NCBI RefSeq assembly: GCF_021390395.1
Contig: NZ_JAJUWT010000028.1
Span: 62,001-126,000 of the forward strand
DNA: 64,000 bases
Direction of reading: 5' to 3'
Source of the DNA: Saccharothrix sp. S26
Lineage (GTDB): Bacteria; Actinomycetota; Actinomycetes; Mycobacteriales; Pseudonocardiaceae
Positions 27,101 to 34,166 of the stretch are shown one piece after another. The first letter of the stretch is position 1. Every line of letters starts with the position of its first letter. A program made the position numbers and the translations under genes. The notes under the pieces were generated by a model. The model saw nothing but the letters and a program-made list of their open reading frames with translations. It searched no databases and was not told where the DNA came from.

Positions 27101-27684
27101 GCGCCGTTCTCGAAGTAGCGGGCGTCGTGCCAGTAGCGGATGGACGTGCCGGTGCGCTTGGTGCGGCCGGTGACGCGCAGGCCCGACTGGCGGGTGAAGG
27201 CGGCGTCGGGGCCGGGGCCGTCGAACACGCCGGGGACGCCGTGCGCGAACGACATCTCGTGCGTCTTGCCCTCGCGGCGCACGACGACGTCGAAGCGGTG
27301 CGACAGGGCGTTGACGGCGGACGCGCCGACGCCGTGCAGGCCGCCGGAGGTCTTGTAGCCGGAGCCGCCGAACTTGCCGCCCGCGTGCAGCCGGGTGAGC
27401 ACGAGCTCGACACCGGACAGGCCGGACTTGGCGTGGACGCCGGTGGGGATGCCGCGGCCGTCGTCGTCGACCTGGACGCTGCCGTCGGCGTGCAGGGTGA
27501 CGACGACCTTGGTGGCGTGCCCGGCCACGCCCTCGTCGGTGGAGTTGTCGACCACCTCGGTGAACAGGTGGTTGACGCCCCTGCTGTCGGTGGACCCGAT
27601 GTACATGCCGGGGCGCTTGCGCACCGCCTCCAGACCCTCCAGGTGGGTCAGGTCGTCGGCCCCGTACAGGATCTCAGCGGTCAC
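24190..27684 (-). CDS. parE: type II topoisomerase subunit B (ParE/GyrB-like) with intein
   Basis: 1164 residues before splicing, about 680 after. The GHKL ATPase has EVVDNSTDEGVAG, VDDDGRGIPTG and GGLHGVGASAVNALS; a transducer domain and TOPRIM (EGDSALG ... LMADADVDGSHI) follow, ending with the KGLGEMDADELW block. It drives the ATP-dependent strand passage with ParC. An intein of 484 residues splits EGDSALG/SARMARV, the metal-binding TOPRIM Glu motif. GTG 27684 follows GGGGAGAA. It is the first gene of a two-gene operon with parC. A LexA box lies 130 bp upstream on the divergent side. Confidence 0.92.
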   Translation of the reverse strand: MTAEILYGADDLTHLEGLEAVRKRPGMYIGSTDSRGVNHLFTEVVDNSTDEGVAGHATKVVVTLHADGSVQVDDDGRGIPTGVHAKSGLSGVELVLTRLHAGGKFGGSGYKTSGGLHGVGASAVNALSHRFDVVVRREGKTHEMSFAHGVPGVFDGPGPDAAFTRQSGLRVTGRTKRTGTSIRYWHDARYFENGAALDVEAVRTKLRNTAFLVPGVTYVLRVATDDGIDEETFHFPGGLVDMVDHLAPSSDKPVTGTLLITGTGVYHENAADENGVMRSKVERQAEVEIALRWGTGYERIVECFTNTIRNVHGGTHRRGFDRAVLKAVQDAIGKTRGLLKPKEDPPTLDDVLEGMTAVVHVRIPEPQFTSQTKDELSTAGITKVTLGVVEKHIKAWTEDRRTKAEAKVVLQKVVDASRVRLTQKQQKDAARRKTALEGAAMPAKLVDCRTTGVSRSELFLVEGDSALGCFTGDTLVALASGRAMSFAELAADWERGVTHFGYTTNRAGRVVVAPLVEPRLTKRDAPLVRVTLDSGESVRCTPDHLFRLRDGSYRRADQLQPGDSLMPLYRSVSAKSSGDKLEGYERVWMNDRQEWVYTHYLADAHNLRHGLDSADNGTVRHQVDVDKRNNDPRNLRRMTWDDHAALHAPMMGEHVHAGYRAWLAEGGLEFKSAMLSAQWKDPDFRQACLARLAALNADPEFRRRIEQGFQDWYAQLDPDERAEYAERMRERQAAYWAHPEHREAAAERVRSFFAQPGRRAEWSERSKRQWADEDLLAWRSRKTVEQFSDPAERERQRAAVIAWHEEHPEFGERHSLRMKLRMLDPDNDHLAKARAGRRRYVESVPRPERVAKQREGKRLAALKRLRPFLSLTDAEIAAAYETDRLANARTGSKFERLLEAFDSDLGRLREAAAHANHAVASVEPLTETADVYDLTVDGYHNFALEAGVFVHNSARMARVSEYQALLPLRGKILNVQKASLADTLRNAEIASIVQVLGAGTGRTFDLGAMRYGRVILMADADVDGSHIRTLLITLFAKYMRPVIEDGRLYAAMPPLHKVMTKGRNPETHFTFSQREMEQKVARLEKAGKTVVKPVPRFKGLGEMDADELWETTMNPATRSVRRITMHDAEAAEAALELLMGEKVEPRRAWLVESAARVDQSAIDV
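24829..26280 (-). mobile_element. intein in ParE-like subunit with HNH endonuclease
   Basis: 484 residues from Cys469 to Asn952, followed by extein Ser953. Block A is CFTGDTLVALASGRAMSF, block B ESVRCTPDHLFRL (with the His), block F VYDLTVDGYHNFAL and block G VFVHN. The insert has an HNH motif, HQVDVDKRNNDPRNLRRM followed by DDHAALH (about 25740-25830), which seems intact, so the element may still home. A tract of short Trp/Arg repeats follows. The insertion point in EGDSAxG/SA is the classical GyrB intein site. Confidence 0.93.
25225..25660 (-). repeat. about eight degenerate 17-21 residue modules in ParE intein
   Basis: Between the HNH motif and the C-terminal splicing blocks the protein repeats a D/H-P-E-x-R ... 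R ... W/F pattern: KDPDFRQ, ADPEFRR, LDPDERA, AHPEHRE, AQPGRRA, (ADEDLLA), SDPAERE, EHPEFGE. Spacing is 17-21 residues. They resemble NUMOD3-type DNA-binding modules of homing endonucleases and probably set target specificity. Confidence 0.65.
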
Positions 27685-27813
27685 CGGGTCGTTCTCCCCA
27701 GGTCGTGGCGTGTGTCGAGCGGCGTTCACGGTAGCCGAGGCGGGCACGTCGTCGGCGCGGTGCCCGGCGTCCGGATACGGTGTCGGTGGTGCACCCGTGA
27801 TCTTGTCATACTC

Positions 27814-27829
27814 TCGAACACAGGTTCGA
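27814..27829. promoter_or_regulatory. LexA (SOS) box before small membrane protein gene
   Basis: TCGAAC-ACAG-GTTCGA has perfect 6-bp arms identical to the actinobacterial LexA half-sites. It lies 2 bp before ATG 27832 and 130 bp upstream of the divergent parE. A TATA-like CATACT lies just before it (27807-27812). Binding there would block transcription of the small gene. Confidence 0.75.
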
Positions 27830-27831
27830 AC

Positions 27832-28326
27832 ATGGAACCACGACGGAGCAAGCGCGCCCCAGGGGGTCTTTCGGGGCGGGATACCCGGCACACGTCCGCA
27901 CCACCCCTGACGAGGGCGTGGTTGGTCGCTTCGGCGCTCAGCGGCGTGCCGTCGACCGTGCACGCCCTGGTGACCGGTGGTGACGTTCTGCGGTCGACGC
28001 GCGCGGCGGCCTCCCTGCTCGGCGGCACGGGCGTGATCCGCGGCGCGGTCGCGCACCTCGGCGTGTCGGCGGGTTGGACCGCGGTGCTGGCGGCGGTGGA
28101 CCGGCGGTGGCCGTTGGACGCGCGTCGGGGCGCGGTGGCCGGGGCGGTGATCGCCGCGCTGGACCTGGAGGTGGTCGGGCGGTGGTTCCCGGCGGTCCGC
28201 GCGTTGCCCCGGGCGGCGCAGTGGGCGGACCACGTGGCGTTCGGCGCGCTGGTCGGAGCGGTGTTGCGGTCCACTGTGGACGACCACGTGGAGTGCCCTA
28301 CGCCCGATCGGGTGTCACCCGCGTAG
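27832..28326 (+). CDS. small hydrophobic protein under a LexA box, function unknown
   Basis: 164 residues. Three to four moderately hydrophobic segments follow a basic N-terminus: TRAWLVASALSGVPSTVHAL, TGVIRGAVAHLGVSAGWTAVL, AVAGAVIAALDLEVVG and AFGALVGAVLRS. It has no recognised domain. ATG 27832 is 2 bp after a perfect LexA box, so the transcript is probably short-leadered and DNA-damage induced. Small SOS membrane proteins often stop cell division in other bacteria; that function is only a possibility here. It is divergent from parE and 46 bp upstream of the next gene on the same strand. Confidence 0.7.
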   Translation: MEPRRSKRAPGGLSGRDTRHTSAPPLTRAWLVASALSGVPSTVHALVTGGDVLRSTRAAASLLGGTGVIRGAVAHLGVSAGWTAVLAAVDRRWPLDARRGAVAGAVIAALDLEVVGRWFPAVRALPRAAQWADHVAFGALVGAVLRSTVDDHVECPTPDRVSPA

Positions 28327-28372
28327 AGTGCTGACGTTCCCGCGCTGTCGTGCCTGGAGGTGATCGGGCGCC

Positions 28373-30430
28373 TTGAAGTTCCGACGTGCCGCACCGAAGG
28401 AGCGTGCCCCGCAAGTGGAGCCCGTGGTCGAGCGAGAGCCCGTGGTCCAGACCGCGCCGCCCGCACCCCCGCCGGCACAGTTCTCGGCCTCGTTCGCGGG
28501 CGCGACGCTGGTCGTCGGGCCGCCCGGCGGTCCCGGTCCGGCCGCGGTCGCGCTGGCCCGGGGCCTGCCGGTCGACCGGGGCCGCACCGTGGTGGTGGTC
28601 GACCCGCCCAACGGCGACGAGGCGTCGTTCTGGCCGGCCGTGGCCGCCGCGCTCCAGGGCAGAGGACCGGTGCGGTTGATGACGCCGCACTCCGGCTCGA
28701 TGCGGCCGACCGCGCCCGCGCAGTGGCTGGCCGAGCAGTTGCAGGTCGAGGTCGTGGCCCCCGACGGCGCGGTCACCACCGTGCCGGGCGTGGCGTTCGT
28801 CGCGAGCAACGGCGGTTACGGCTGCTGGCTGCGGTTCCTGCCGGGCGCGTCGCCGGTGCCGATGGGCAGGCGGTTCCCGGTGCCGAACTGGGAGGCGGTC
28901 GACCCGAACACGCCGTGGCCCACGGGCGAGGTGGGCATCTCCGAGCCGATCCCGGCGGGGCTGTGGCTGCGGGCGCAACGCGTGCCGTTCGACCCGCAGG
29001 CACCGGACGTGCGGGCGGTGATCGGGCTGCCGTGCCGGGACAACGTGCTGACCGTCGTGGTCGGCGGTCCGGGGCAGCCGCCCATCCCGATCGACGAGGT
29101 GTGCCGCCTGCTGGGCGGGCTGCCGTCGGTGGCGCGCTCGCGCGTGCGGCTGGTCTGGTACGGCGGCGAGCACCAGGCGCAGGCGGTGGCCGACCAGCTC
29201 GGCGAGCCGATCTCGCTCTACACCGGTCTGCCGGTGGGTGCGTTGCGCAGCGGCGCGGCCGTGGTCGCGGTGAACCCGCGCGGGCAGCAGACCTGGCGGC
29301 CGTACGTGACCGAGGTGCGGTACGCGCCGGGCGGCACGCCGGTCGTGTCGGGCTACCGGGTGCCGGTGCCGGGGCTGGTGGAACGGGGTCCGGGCGTCTA
29401 CGACCTCGGTGGCGGCGTGGTGCTGGAGGTCGTGCCGTCCGGGCTGTGGGTGCGTGAGGCGGAGGACAACGGGCCCGAGGTGCGGTCGCTGCCGGTGGAC
29501 CCGGAGTGGGCGCGGCTGACCGTCGGCACGCCGGGTCGCACGACGGCGGGCGCGGTCGCGGTGGCGGGCGCGTCGCTGGTGGAACGGCTGGAGCCGGAGG
29601 TGCGGCGGCTGCTCAAGGTCGTGTTCTGCGACCCGACGCCCATGCCGCGCCCGCCGGTGGCCGAGGAGGAGCCGCCGCCGGTGTCGGCCGACGAGACCGT
29701 GCCGCTGAGCGTGGACGGCCCGCTGGCGGACTCCCCCGCGCCGGAGTGGGGCGAGCGGGTGGGCGACGAGGTCGTGCCGGTCGACCACCGCAGCACCGAG
29801 CAGGAGCGCGACGCGGTGCGCCGGATGCTGGGCGAGCGGTACGGCGAGCACGCGGCGGTGGCGTGCCGGCACATCGTGGAGCGCCCGGACGACCCGGAGG
29901 CGTTCGAGGCGGTGGTGACCGACCTCGCGGCGGTGTCGGCGTTCCTGCGGCACGACGAGGAGGTGCTGGTCGAGGCGCTGCGCAGCGGGAAGCTGGGCAG
30001 GCTGTGGCCGTACGCGGCATCGGTGGTGTCGGGGCTGCGGCGGCTGCCGGCGCACCAGGGCGTGACGGTGTGCTGGGGTGAGGCCCGCCGGTTCCGCACG
30101 GGTGACGTGCTGGTGGAGCACGGGCTGCTCAACACGGTGGCGGGTCCGTCGGTGCCGTTCGACGGGCGGGTGGAGTTCCTGCTGTGGTCGGCGACGGGTC
30201 GACGGGTGTCGGTGGTGGACTCGTTCGGCGGCGTGGTGCAGGAGCGGGTGCTGTTCCCGCCGGGCACGGCGTTCAAGGTGCTGGCCGTGGTGGAGGCGGA
30301 GGAGTCCGCGCCGATGCAGGTCATGGCGCAGGAGGTGGTGGGCCGCCACCACGAGCTGCCGCCGGGCGTGCTGGGCAGCCTGGAACGCGCCGCCGTGGCG
30401 CTGCGCAACCACGCCCGCGCCACCGCCTGA
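28373..30430 (+). CDS. large unknown protein with ADP-ribosyltransferase-like C-terminus
   Basis: 685 residues, start TTG 28373 set by a full Shine-Dalgarno GGAGGTGATC at 28356-28365, 7 nt away. A Pro-rich N-terminus (residues 10-40) is followed by an ordered region of about 370 residues with no family I can name, a Pro/Glu-rich linker (PTPMPRPPVAEEEPPP), and a C-terminal ~190-residue domain. That domain resembles an ART fold: GVTVCWGEARRF, then FLLWSATGRRVSV in the STS position, and VQERVLFPPGTAFKVL, where ARTs have a Glu-rich EVLFPPGTxFxV block. The catalytic Glu is uncertain (QER). No signal peptide. It could be a toxin/effector or a degenerate regulatory domain. Confidence 0.7.
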   Translation: MKFRRAAPKERAPQVEPVVEREPVVQTAPPAPPPAQFSASFAGATLVVGPPGGPGPAAVALARGLPVDRGRTVVVVDPPNGDEASFWPAVAAALQGRGPVRLMTPHSGSMRPTAPAQWLAEQLQVEVVAPDGAVTTVPGVAFVASNGGYGCWLRFLPGASPVPMGRRFPVPNWEAVDPNTPWPTGEVGISEPIPAGLWLRAQRVPFDPQAPDVRAVIGLPCRDNVLTVVVGGPGQPPIPIDEVCRLLGGLPSVARSRVRLVWYGGEHQAQAVADQLGEPISLYTGLPVGALRSGAAVVAVNPRGQQTWRPYVTEVRYAPGGTPVVSGYRVPVPGLVERGPGVYDLGGGVVLEVVPSGLWVREAEDNGPEVRSLPVDPEWARLTVGTPGRTTAGAVAVAGASLVERLEPEVRRLLKVVFCDPTPMPRPPVAEEEPPPVSADETVPLSVDGPLADSPAPEWGERVGDEVVPVDHRSTEQERDAVRRMLGERYGEHAAVACRHIVERPDDPEAFEAVVTDLAAVSAFLRHDEEVLVEALRSGKLGRLWPYAASVVSGLRRLPAHQGVTVCWGEARRFRTGDVLVEHGLLNTVAGPSVPFDGRVEFLLWSATGRRVSVVDSFGGVVQERVLFPPGTAFKVLAVVEAEESAPMQVMAQEVVGRHHELPPGVLGSLERAAVALRNHARATA

Positions 30431-30475
30431 CGCAGGGGCGCGGTCACGCGGACTCCGGGTGGGCAGGGGTTCCGG

Positions 30476-31525
30476 TCAGTAGGCCACGGCGCGGTCGGTG
30501 AAGTGCGGTGCCGGGGTGAGGCCCGCGGAGGCCGGGTAGGAGATGCGGTCGGGCACGCCGTCGGAGGTGTAGCGCTGCGCGGGCGCGGCGGCCAGTTGGT
30601 CCAGCCACACCGCGGAGCCGTAGCGGGCGTCCTCGCCGGTCGGGTCCTGCGAGCGGATGCGCGGTGTGGTCGTCGGGTCGAAGTCGGCCGCGAACGGTGA
30701 CGGGGCCGGTCCCGCGCCCACCATCAGCACGCACGCGTACTCGTACGACGTGCCGTCGGAGCCACCGCGCAGGGCGAGCGCGCCGTTCGAGGGGATCGCG
30801 CCGAACGGCAGCGCCAGGGTCGACACCCGGTAGTCCGGCACGGCCCGCTGGATCTCCCGCTGCCCGGCCGCGATCGCCTCCTGCACGCCCCGCTCGTCGG
30901 CCGAGGCCAGGTTGGTGTGGTCGCGCGTGTGGTTGCCGATCTCGAACCCGTGGTCGCGCAGCCAGCGCAGGGCCGCGCCGTCCGGTGACCCGAACGGCCC
31001 GGCGTTGACGTACAGGCTGGCCACCGGCCGGAAACCGGGGTGCCGCGCGGCCACGTCCAGCAGGATCGCGATGGCCGTGCCGGGCACGGGCGCACCGTCG
31101 GGGCCCAGCGCGAACTGCGTCGCGTCACCGTCGTCGAAGGTGAGCACGACCGGGTGCGCGCCGGCCGGGAGGTCGATCTTCCCGGTCGCGTACTCGGCGG
31201 TCGTCACCGGCACGTACCCCTCGGCGGCCAGCCGTTCCAGCTCGGCGCGGAACGCCGCCGGCGTCCGGTCGTAGACCGAGGACGGCCGCTCGACCAGCCG
31301 GTGGTACATCAGGATCGGCACCTGGCCGAGCTCGTTCGCGCCCACGGCGGCCGGGTCGGGCGGCGCGGACGACGACGGCGCCGCGTCGGACGGCGGCGCG
31401 GACGACCCGGGCGGCGGCAGTTGCGCCGCGGCCTCGTCGGGCGCGGGGTTGGCGGCGCACCCGCAGCACAGGGCCGCGAGCAGCGCCACGACGGTCCGGA
31501 CGGGCGTGCCTGACGTGGTGTTCAC
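30476..31525 (-). CDS. secreted polysaccharide deacetylase (NodB-like)
   Basis: About 349 residues. A hydrophobic signal sequence ends in LLAALCCGCAANPAP, so it is exported and perhaps lipid-anchored, though the lipobox is imperfect. A low-complexity Ser/Pro/Ala spacer follows. The NodB domain has VPILMYHRL, motif 1 LTFDDGD and motif 2 NHTRDHTNL, which supply the Asp and two His that bind the metal. Such enzymes remove acetyl groups from peptidoglycan or poly-GlcNAc. GTG 31525 is chosen; an upstream start at 31549 is possible. It converges on the ART-like gene and diverges from the DUF4015 gene. Confidence 0.88.
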   Translation of the reverse strand: MNTTSGTPVRTVVALLAALCCGCAANPAPDEAAAQLPPPGSSAPPSDAAPSSSAPPDPAAVGANELGQVPILMYHRLVERPSSVYDRTPAAFRAELERLAAEGYVPVTTAEYATGKIDLPAGAHPVVLTFDDGDATQFALGPDGAPVPGTAIAILLDVAARHPGFRPVASLYVNAGPFGSPDGAALRWLRDHGFEIGNHTRDHTNLASADERGVQEAIAAGQREIQRAVPDYRVSTLALPFGAIPSNGALALRGGSDGTSYEYACVLMVGAGPAPSPFAADFDPTTTPRIRSQDPTGEDARYGSAVWLDQLAAAPAQRYTSDGVPDRISYPASAGLTPAPHFTDRAVAY

Positions 31526-31674
31526 AGTCGGATGGTTCCGCCTCGCCACCGCTCCGACACCGGGTTACACCCCTTCGGATGACCTTGGGTTTGCCGCCGT
31601 GCCTCCTGGTCAAGTCGCTGGTAGCCGATGACCTGACCGGATCGCCGATGCCCCACCCAGATCGGAGTCACCCG

Positions 31675-33252
31675 ATGTCGGATTCGCCCCGGAAGCTCAA
31701 GCGCGTGCTGATCCCCGTGGTCGGCGTCGTGGTGCTGCTGCTGATCGCGGGAGTCGTCACCACGATCGTGCACGGCCGCGGCGTCGGGCTCGCCGTGGCG
31801 GACCTGGGCGACGGCAGCGCTGTCACTCCTTCGGGTGTCGAGCGCGTGTCCATCACCACCGCGGAGGCCGGCGGGCTCGACCGTGTCACCGTGCACGTGG
31901 ACGGACAGCCGGTGCAGGCGCGACGCGCCGACGGCCGCATGACGTTGACCGGGGTCAAGCTCGCCGAGGGCAGGCACGTGCTGTCGGTGCGGGCGGCCAA
32001 CCCGCTGCCGTGGATGCCCGACGCGCAGGTCCAGCGCGAGTTCACCGTGGACGCCACACCGCCCGTGCTGAAGGTGGAGTCGGCCGAGGCCGGGTCGCCG
32101 CGCGGGCCGGTGACGGTGAAGGGCAGCGTGGAGGGCGCGGACTCGGTGAAGGTCGGCGACCAGCCGGTGCAGGTGCGCGACGGCAGGTTCGAGGCGTCGC
32201 TGAAGGAGGTGCCGGCCAGCGTCCGGGTCGAGGCCGGCGACGCGGCGGGCAACGCGCAGCGCCAGGACGTCCCGGTCAAGGTCACCCACCCGGGGATGCG
32301 GGGTGTGCACATGAGCGCCGCCGCGTGGGCCACGGCGTCGTTGCGCGACCCGGTGCTGGCGATGGCGCGCGAGGGCCGCATCGACACCGTGCAGCTCGAC
32401 ATCAAGGACGAGAGCGGCGAGATCGGCTACGACTCGCAGGTGCCGCTGGCCCGGCAGATCGGCGCGAACCGCACGTACTACGACGCCCGTGCCGTGGTCG
32501 ACGAGCTGCACAAGCTCAACCTGCGGGTGGTCGGCAGGTTGGTGGCGTTCCGCGACCCGGTGCTGGGCAAGGCGTCGTGGGAGTCGGGCGCGCGCGACCG
32601 CGTGGCGCAGAACTCGTCCGGCGCGCCCTGGTCGGCGCACTACGGCCAGTACGCGTTCACCAACTTCGCCAACCCCGAGGTGCGCGCGTACAACACCGCG
32701 ATCGCCGAGGAGGCCGCGTCGCTGGGCTTCGACGACGTGCTGTACGACTACGTGCGGCGGCCGGACGGCCCGCTGGGGCAGATGGTGTTCCCGGGCCTGG
32801 CCACCAGCCCCGAGCAGTCCATCGTGGACTTCCTGAAGGAGAATCGGGCGGCCGTGCGCAAGCACGGCGCGTACCTGGGCGCGTCGGTGTTCGGCATCGC
32901 CGCGCACAGCCCGACGGACGTGGCGCAGGACATCCCGGCCATCGCGGCGCACGTGGACTACGTCTCGCCGATGGTGTACCCGTCGCACTGGGGTCCGGGC
33001 GAGTACGGCGTGGGCAACCCGAACGCGCAGCCGTACGAGATCGTGCGGGCGTCGGTCGCGGACTTCGTGCGGATGACCCAGGGCACCGGTTCGACGGTGA
33101 TCCCGTGGCTCCAGGCGTTCTCGCTGGGTCACGCTTACGGGCCGGCCGAGGTGCAGGCGCAGGTGCGCGCCACGGCGGACGCGGGCGCGCCGTCGTTCCT
33201 GCTGTGGAACGCCGCCTGCACGTACGGCTCGGCCGGGTTGGAGCCCGCATGA
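31675..33252 (+). CDS. membrane-anchored putative glycoside hydrolase (DUF4015)
   Basis: 525 residues. A basic N-terminus and one membrane segment (VLIPVVGVVVLLLIAGVV) anchor it with the rest outside. Two Ig-like beta domains (about 45-200) lead to a DUF4015 barrel: GVHMSAAAWA, TVQLDIKDESGEIGY, RVVGRLVAFRDP, ASLGFDDVLYDYVRRPDG and YVSPMVYPSHW. The family is glycosidase-like by fold, but its substrate is not known. ATG 31675 has CGGAG 8 nt upstream. The stop overlaps the next start (ATGA), so it is coupled to the DUF3152 gene. Confidence 0.88.
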   Translation: MSDSPRKLKRVLIPVVGVVVLLLIAGVVTTIVHGRGVGLAVADLGDGSAVTPSGVERVSITTAEAGGLDRVTVHVDGQPVQARRADGRMTLTGVKLAEGRHVLSVRAANPLPWMPDAQVQREFTVDATPPVLKVESAEAGSPRGPVTVKGSVEGADSVKVGDQPVQVRDGRFEASLKEVPASVRVEAGDAAGNAQRQDVPVKVTHPGMRGVHMSAAAWATASLRDPVLAMAREGRIDTVQLDIKDESGEIGYDSQVPLARQIGANRTYYDARAVVDELHKLNLRVVGRLVAFRDPVLGKASWESGARDRVAQNSSGAPWSAHYGQYAFTNFANPEVRAYNTAIAEEAASLGFDDVLYDYVRRPDGPLGQMVFPGLATSPEQSIVDFLKENRAAVRKHGAYLGASVFGIAAHSPTDVAQDIPAIAAHVDYVSPMVYPSHWGPGEYGVGNPNAQPYEIVRASVADFVRMTQGTGSTVIPWLQAFSLGHAYGPAEVQAQVRATADAGAPSFLLWNAACTYGSAGLEPA

Positions 33253-34043
33253 GGACGGTGCCCCTGCTGCCCTACCTGACCGGGGTGTGCCTCGCGGCGA
33301 CCGCGGTGCTGGTGCTGGACGTCGGCATCCAGGCGCGGCCGGCCACCGTGGCGTGGCCCGCTTCCGGTGTCGTGCCGAGCACGCCCGCGGCCGTCGACCG
33401 GGTCGGGAGCGCGCCACCGGTGGAGGCGTTGCGCTCCGGCGCGGACCTGCCGCCGGGACCGCCGTTCCCGGAGCACGGCTCGGGCACGTGGCACGTCGTG
33501 CCGCCGCCGGGGGTCGGCGGGACGTCCGGCATCGCCTACGCCGTGGAGGTGGAGGACGGGGTGGTGCTGCCGCACGGCGACGACTCGTTCGCCGCGGTGG
33601 TGGACCACGCGTTGCGGCACCCGCGCGGGTGGGCGGCCCGGCACGCGTTCCGGCGGGTCGGCGAGGGCGTGGATCCGCAGCTGCGGATCCGGTTGACGTC
33701 CCAGCGGACGGCGCGGTCGCTGTGCGGGTTCGAGCTGCCCTACGACACGTCGTGCCGGGTCGGGTCGGTCGTGCACCTCAGCACGGCGCGATGGTTCCGG
33801 GGCGCGCACACCTACGGCGGTGACCTGCGCGGTTACCGGATCTACGCGGTCAACCACGAGGTGGGGCACTTCCTCGGCCTCGGCCACGAGGTGTGCCCGG
33901 CCGACGGCGCGCCGGCGCCGGTGATGATGCAGCAGACGTTGAGCGTGGACAACGACGGCCTGGCGTCGATCACGACCGGGAGCGACCAGGGCGTCGCGGT
34001 CACCCCGGACGGGAAGGCGTGCCTGCCCAACCCGTGGCCGTGA
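33249..34043 (+). CDS. DUF3152 zinc-metalloprotease-like secreted protein
   Basis: 264 residues. An N-terminal membrane/signal segment (LLPYLTGVCLAATAVLVLDV) precedes a spacer and a DUF3152 domain. The zinc motif NHEVGHFLGLGHEVC has the HExxHxxxxxH form with the extra Cys of the family. The reaction is unproven, but the motif implies a zincin. It starts within the stop codon of the DUF4015 gene, so both are made together, and both face outside. Two hairpins after the stop separate it from the convergent GH1 gene. Confidence 0.9.
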   Translation: MRTVPLLPYLTGVCLAATAVLVLDVGIQARPATVAWPASGVVPSTPAAVDRVGSAPPVEALRSGADLPPGPPFPEHGSGTWHVVPPPGVGGTSGIAYAVEVEDGVVLPHGDDSFAAVVDHALRHPRGWAARHAFRRVGEGVDPQLRIRLTSQRTARSLCGFELPYDTSCRVGSVVHLSTARWFRGAHTYGGDLRGYRIYAVNHEVGHFLGLGHEVCPADGAPAPVMMQQTLSVDNDGLASITTGSDQGVAVTPDGKACLPNPWP

Positions 34044-34078
34044 CGCCGCGGGCGGGCGGGCCCTGGTCGCGTCGGCCC

Positions 34079-34103
34079 CGCGCCGTCCACCCCGGACGGC
34101 GCG
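34079..34103. terminator. hairpin 1 between convergent DUF3152 and GH1 genes
   Basis: CGCGCCGTCC and GGACGGCGCG form a 10-bp stem with a loop of 5 nt, 36 bp after the DUF3152 stop. It has no T-run. Confidence 0.6.
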
Positions 34104-34119
34104 GGTGAGCCGATGCCAC

Positions 34120-34159
34120 GGCTGCCGTCGCGCGGACGCGCCTCCGCGCGACGGCAGCC
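34120..34159. terminator. hairpin 2, 17-bp perfect stem, bidirectional
   Basis: GGCTGCCGTCGCGCGGA pairs perfectly with its complement across a 6-nt loop, ending 7 bp before the GH1 stop. It can end transcripts from both convergent genes. Confidence 0.75.
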
Positions 34160-34166
34160 ACGCGGG

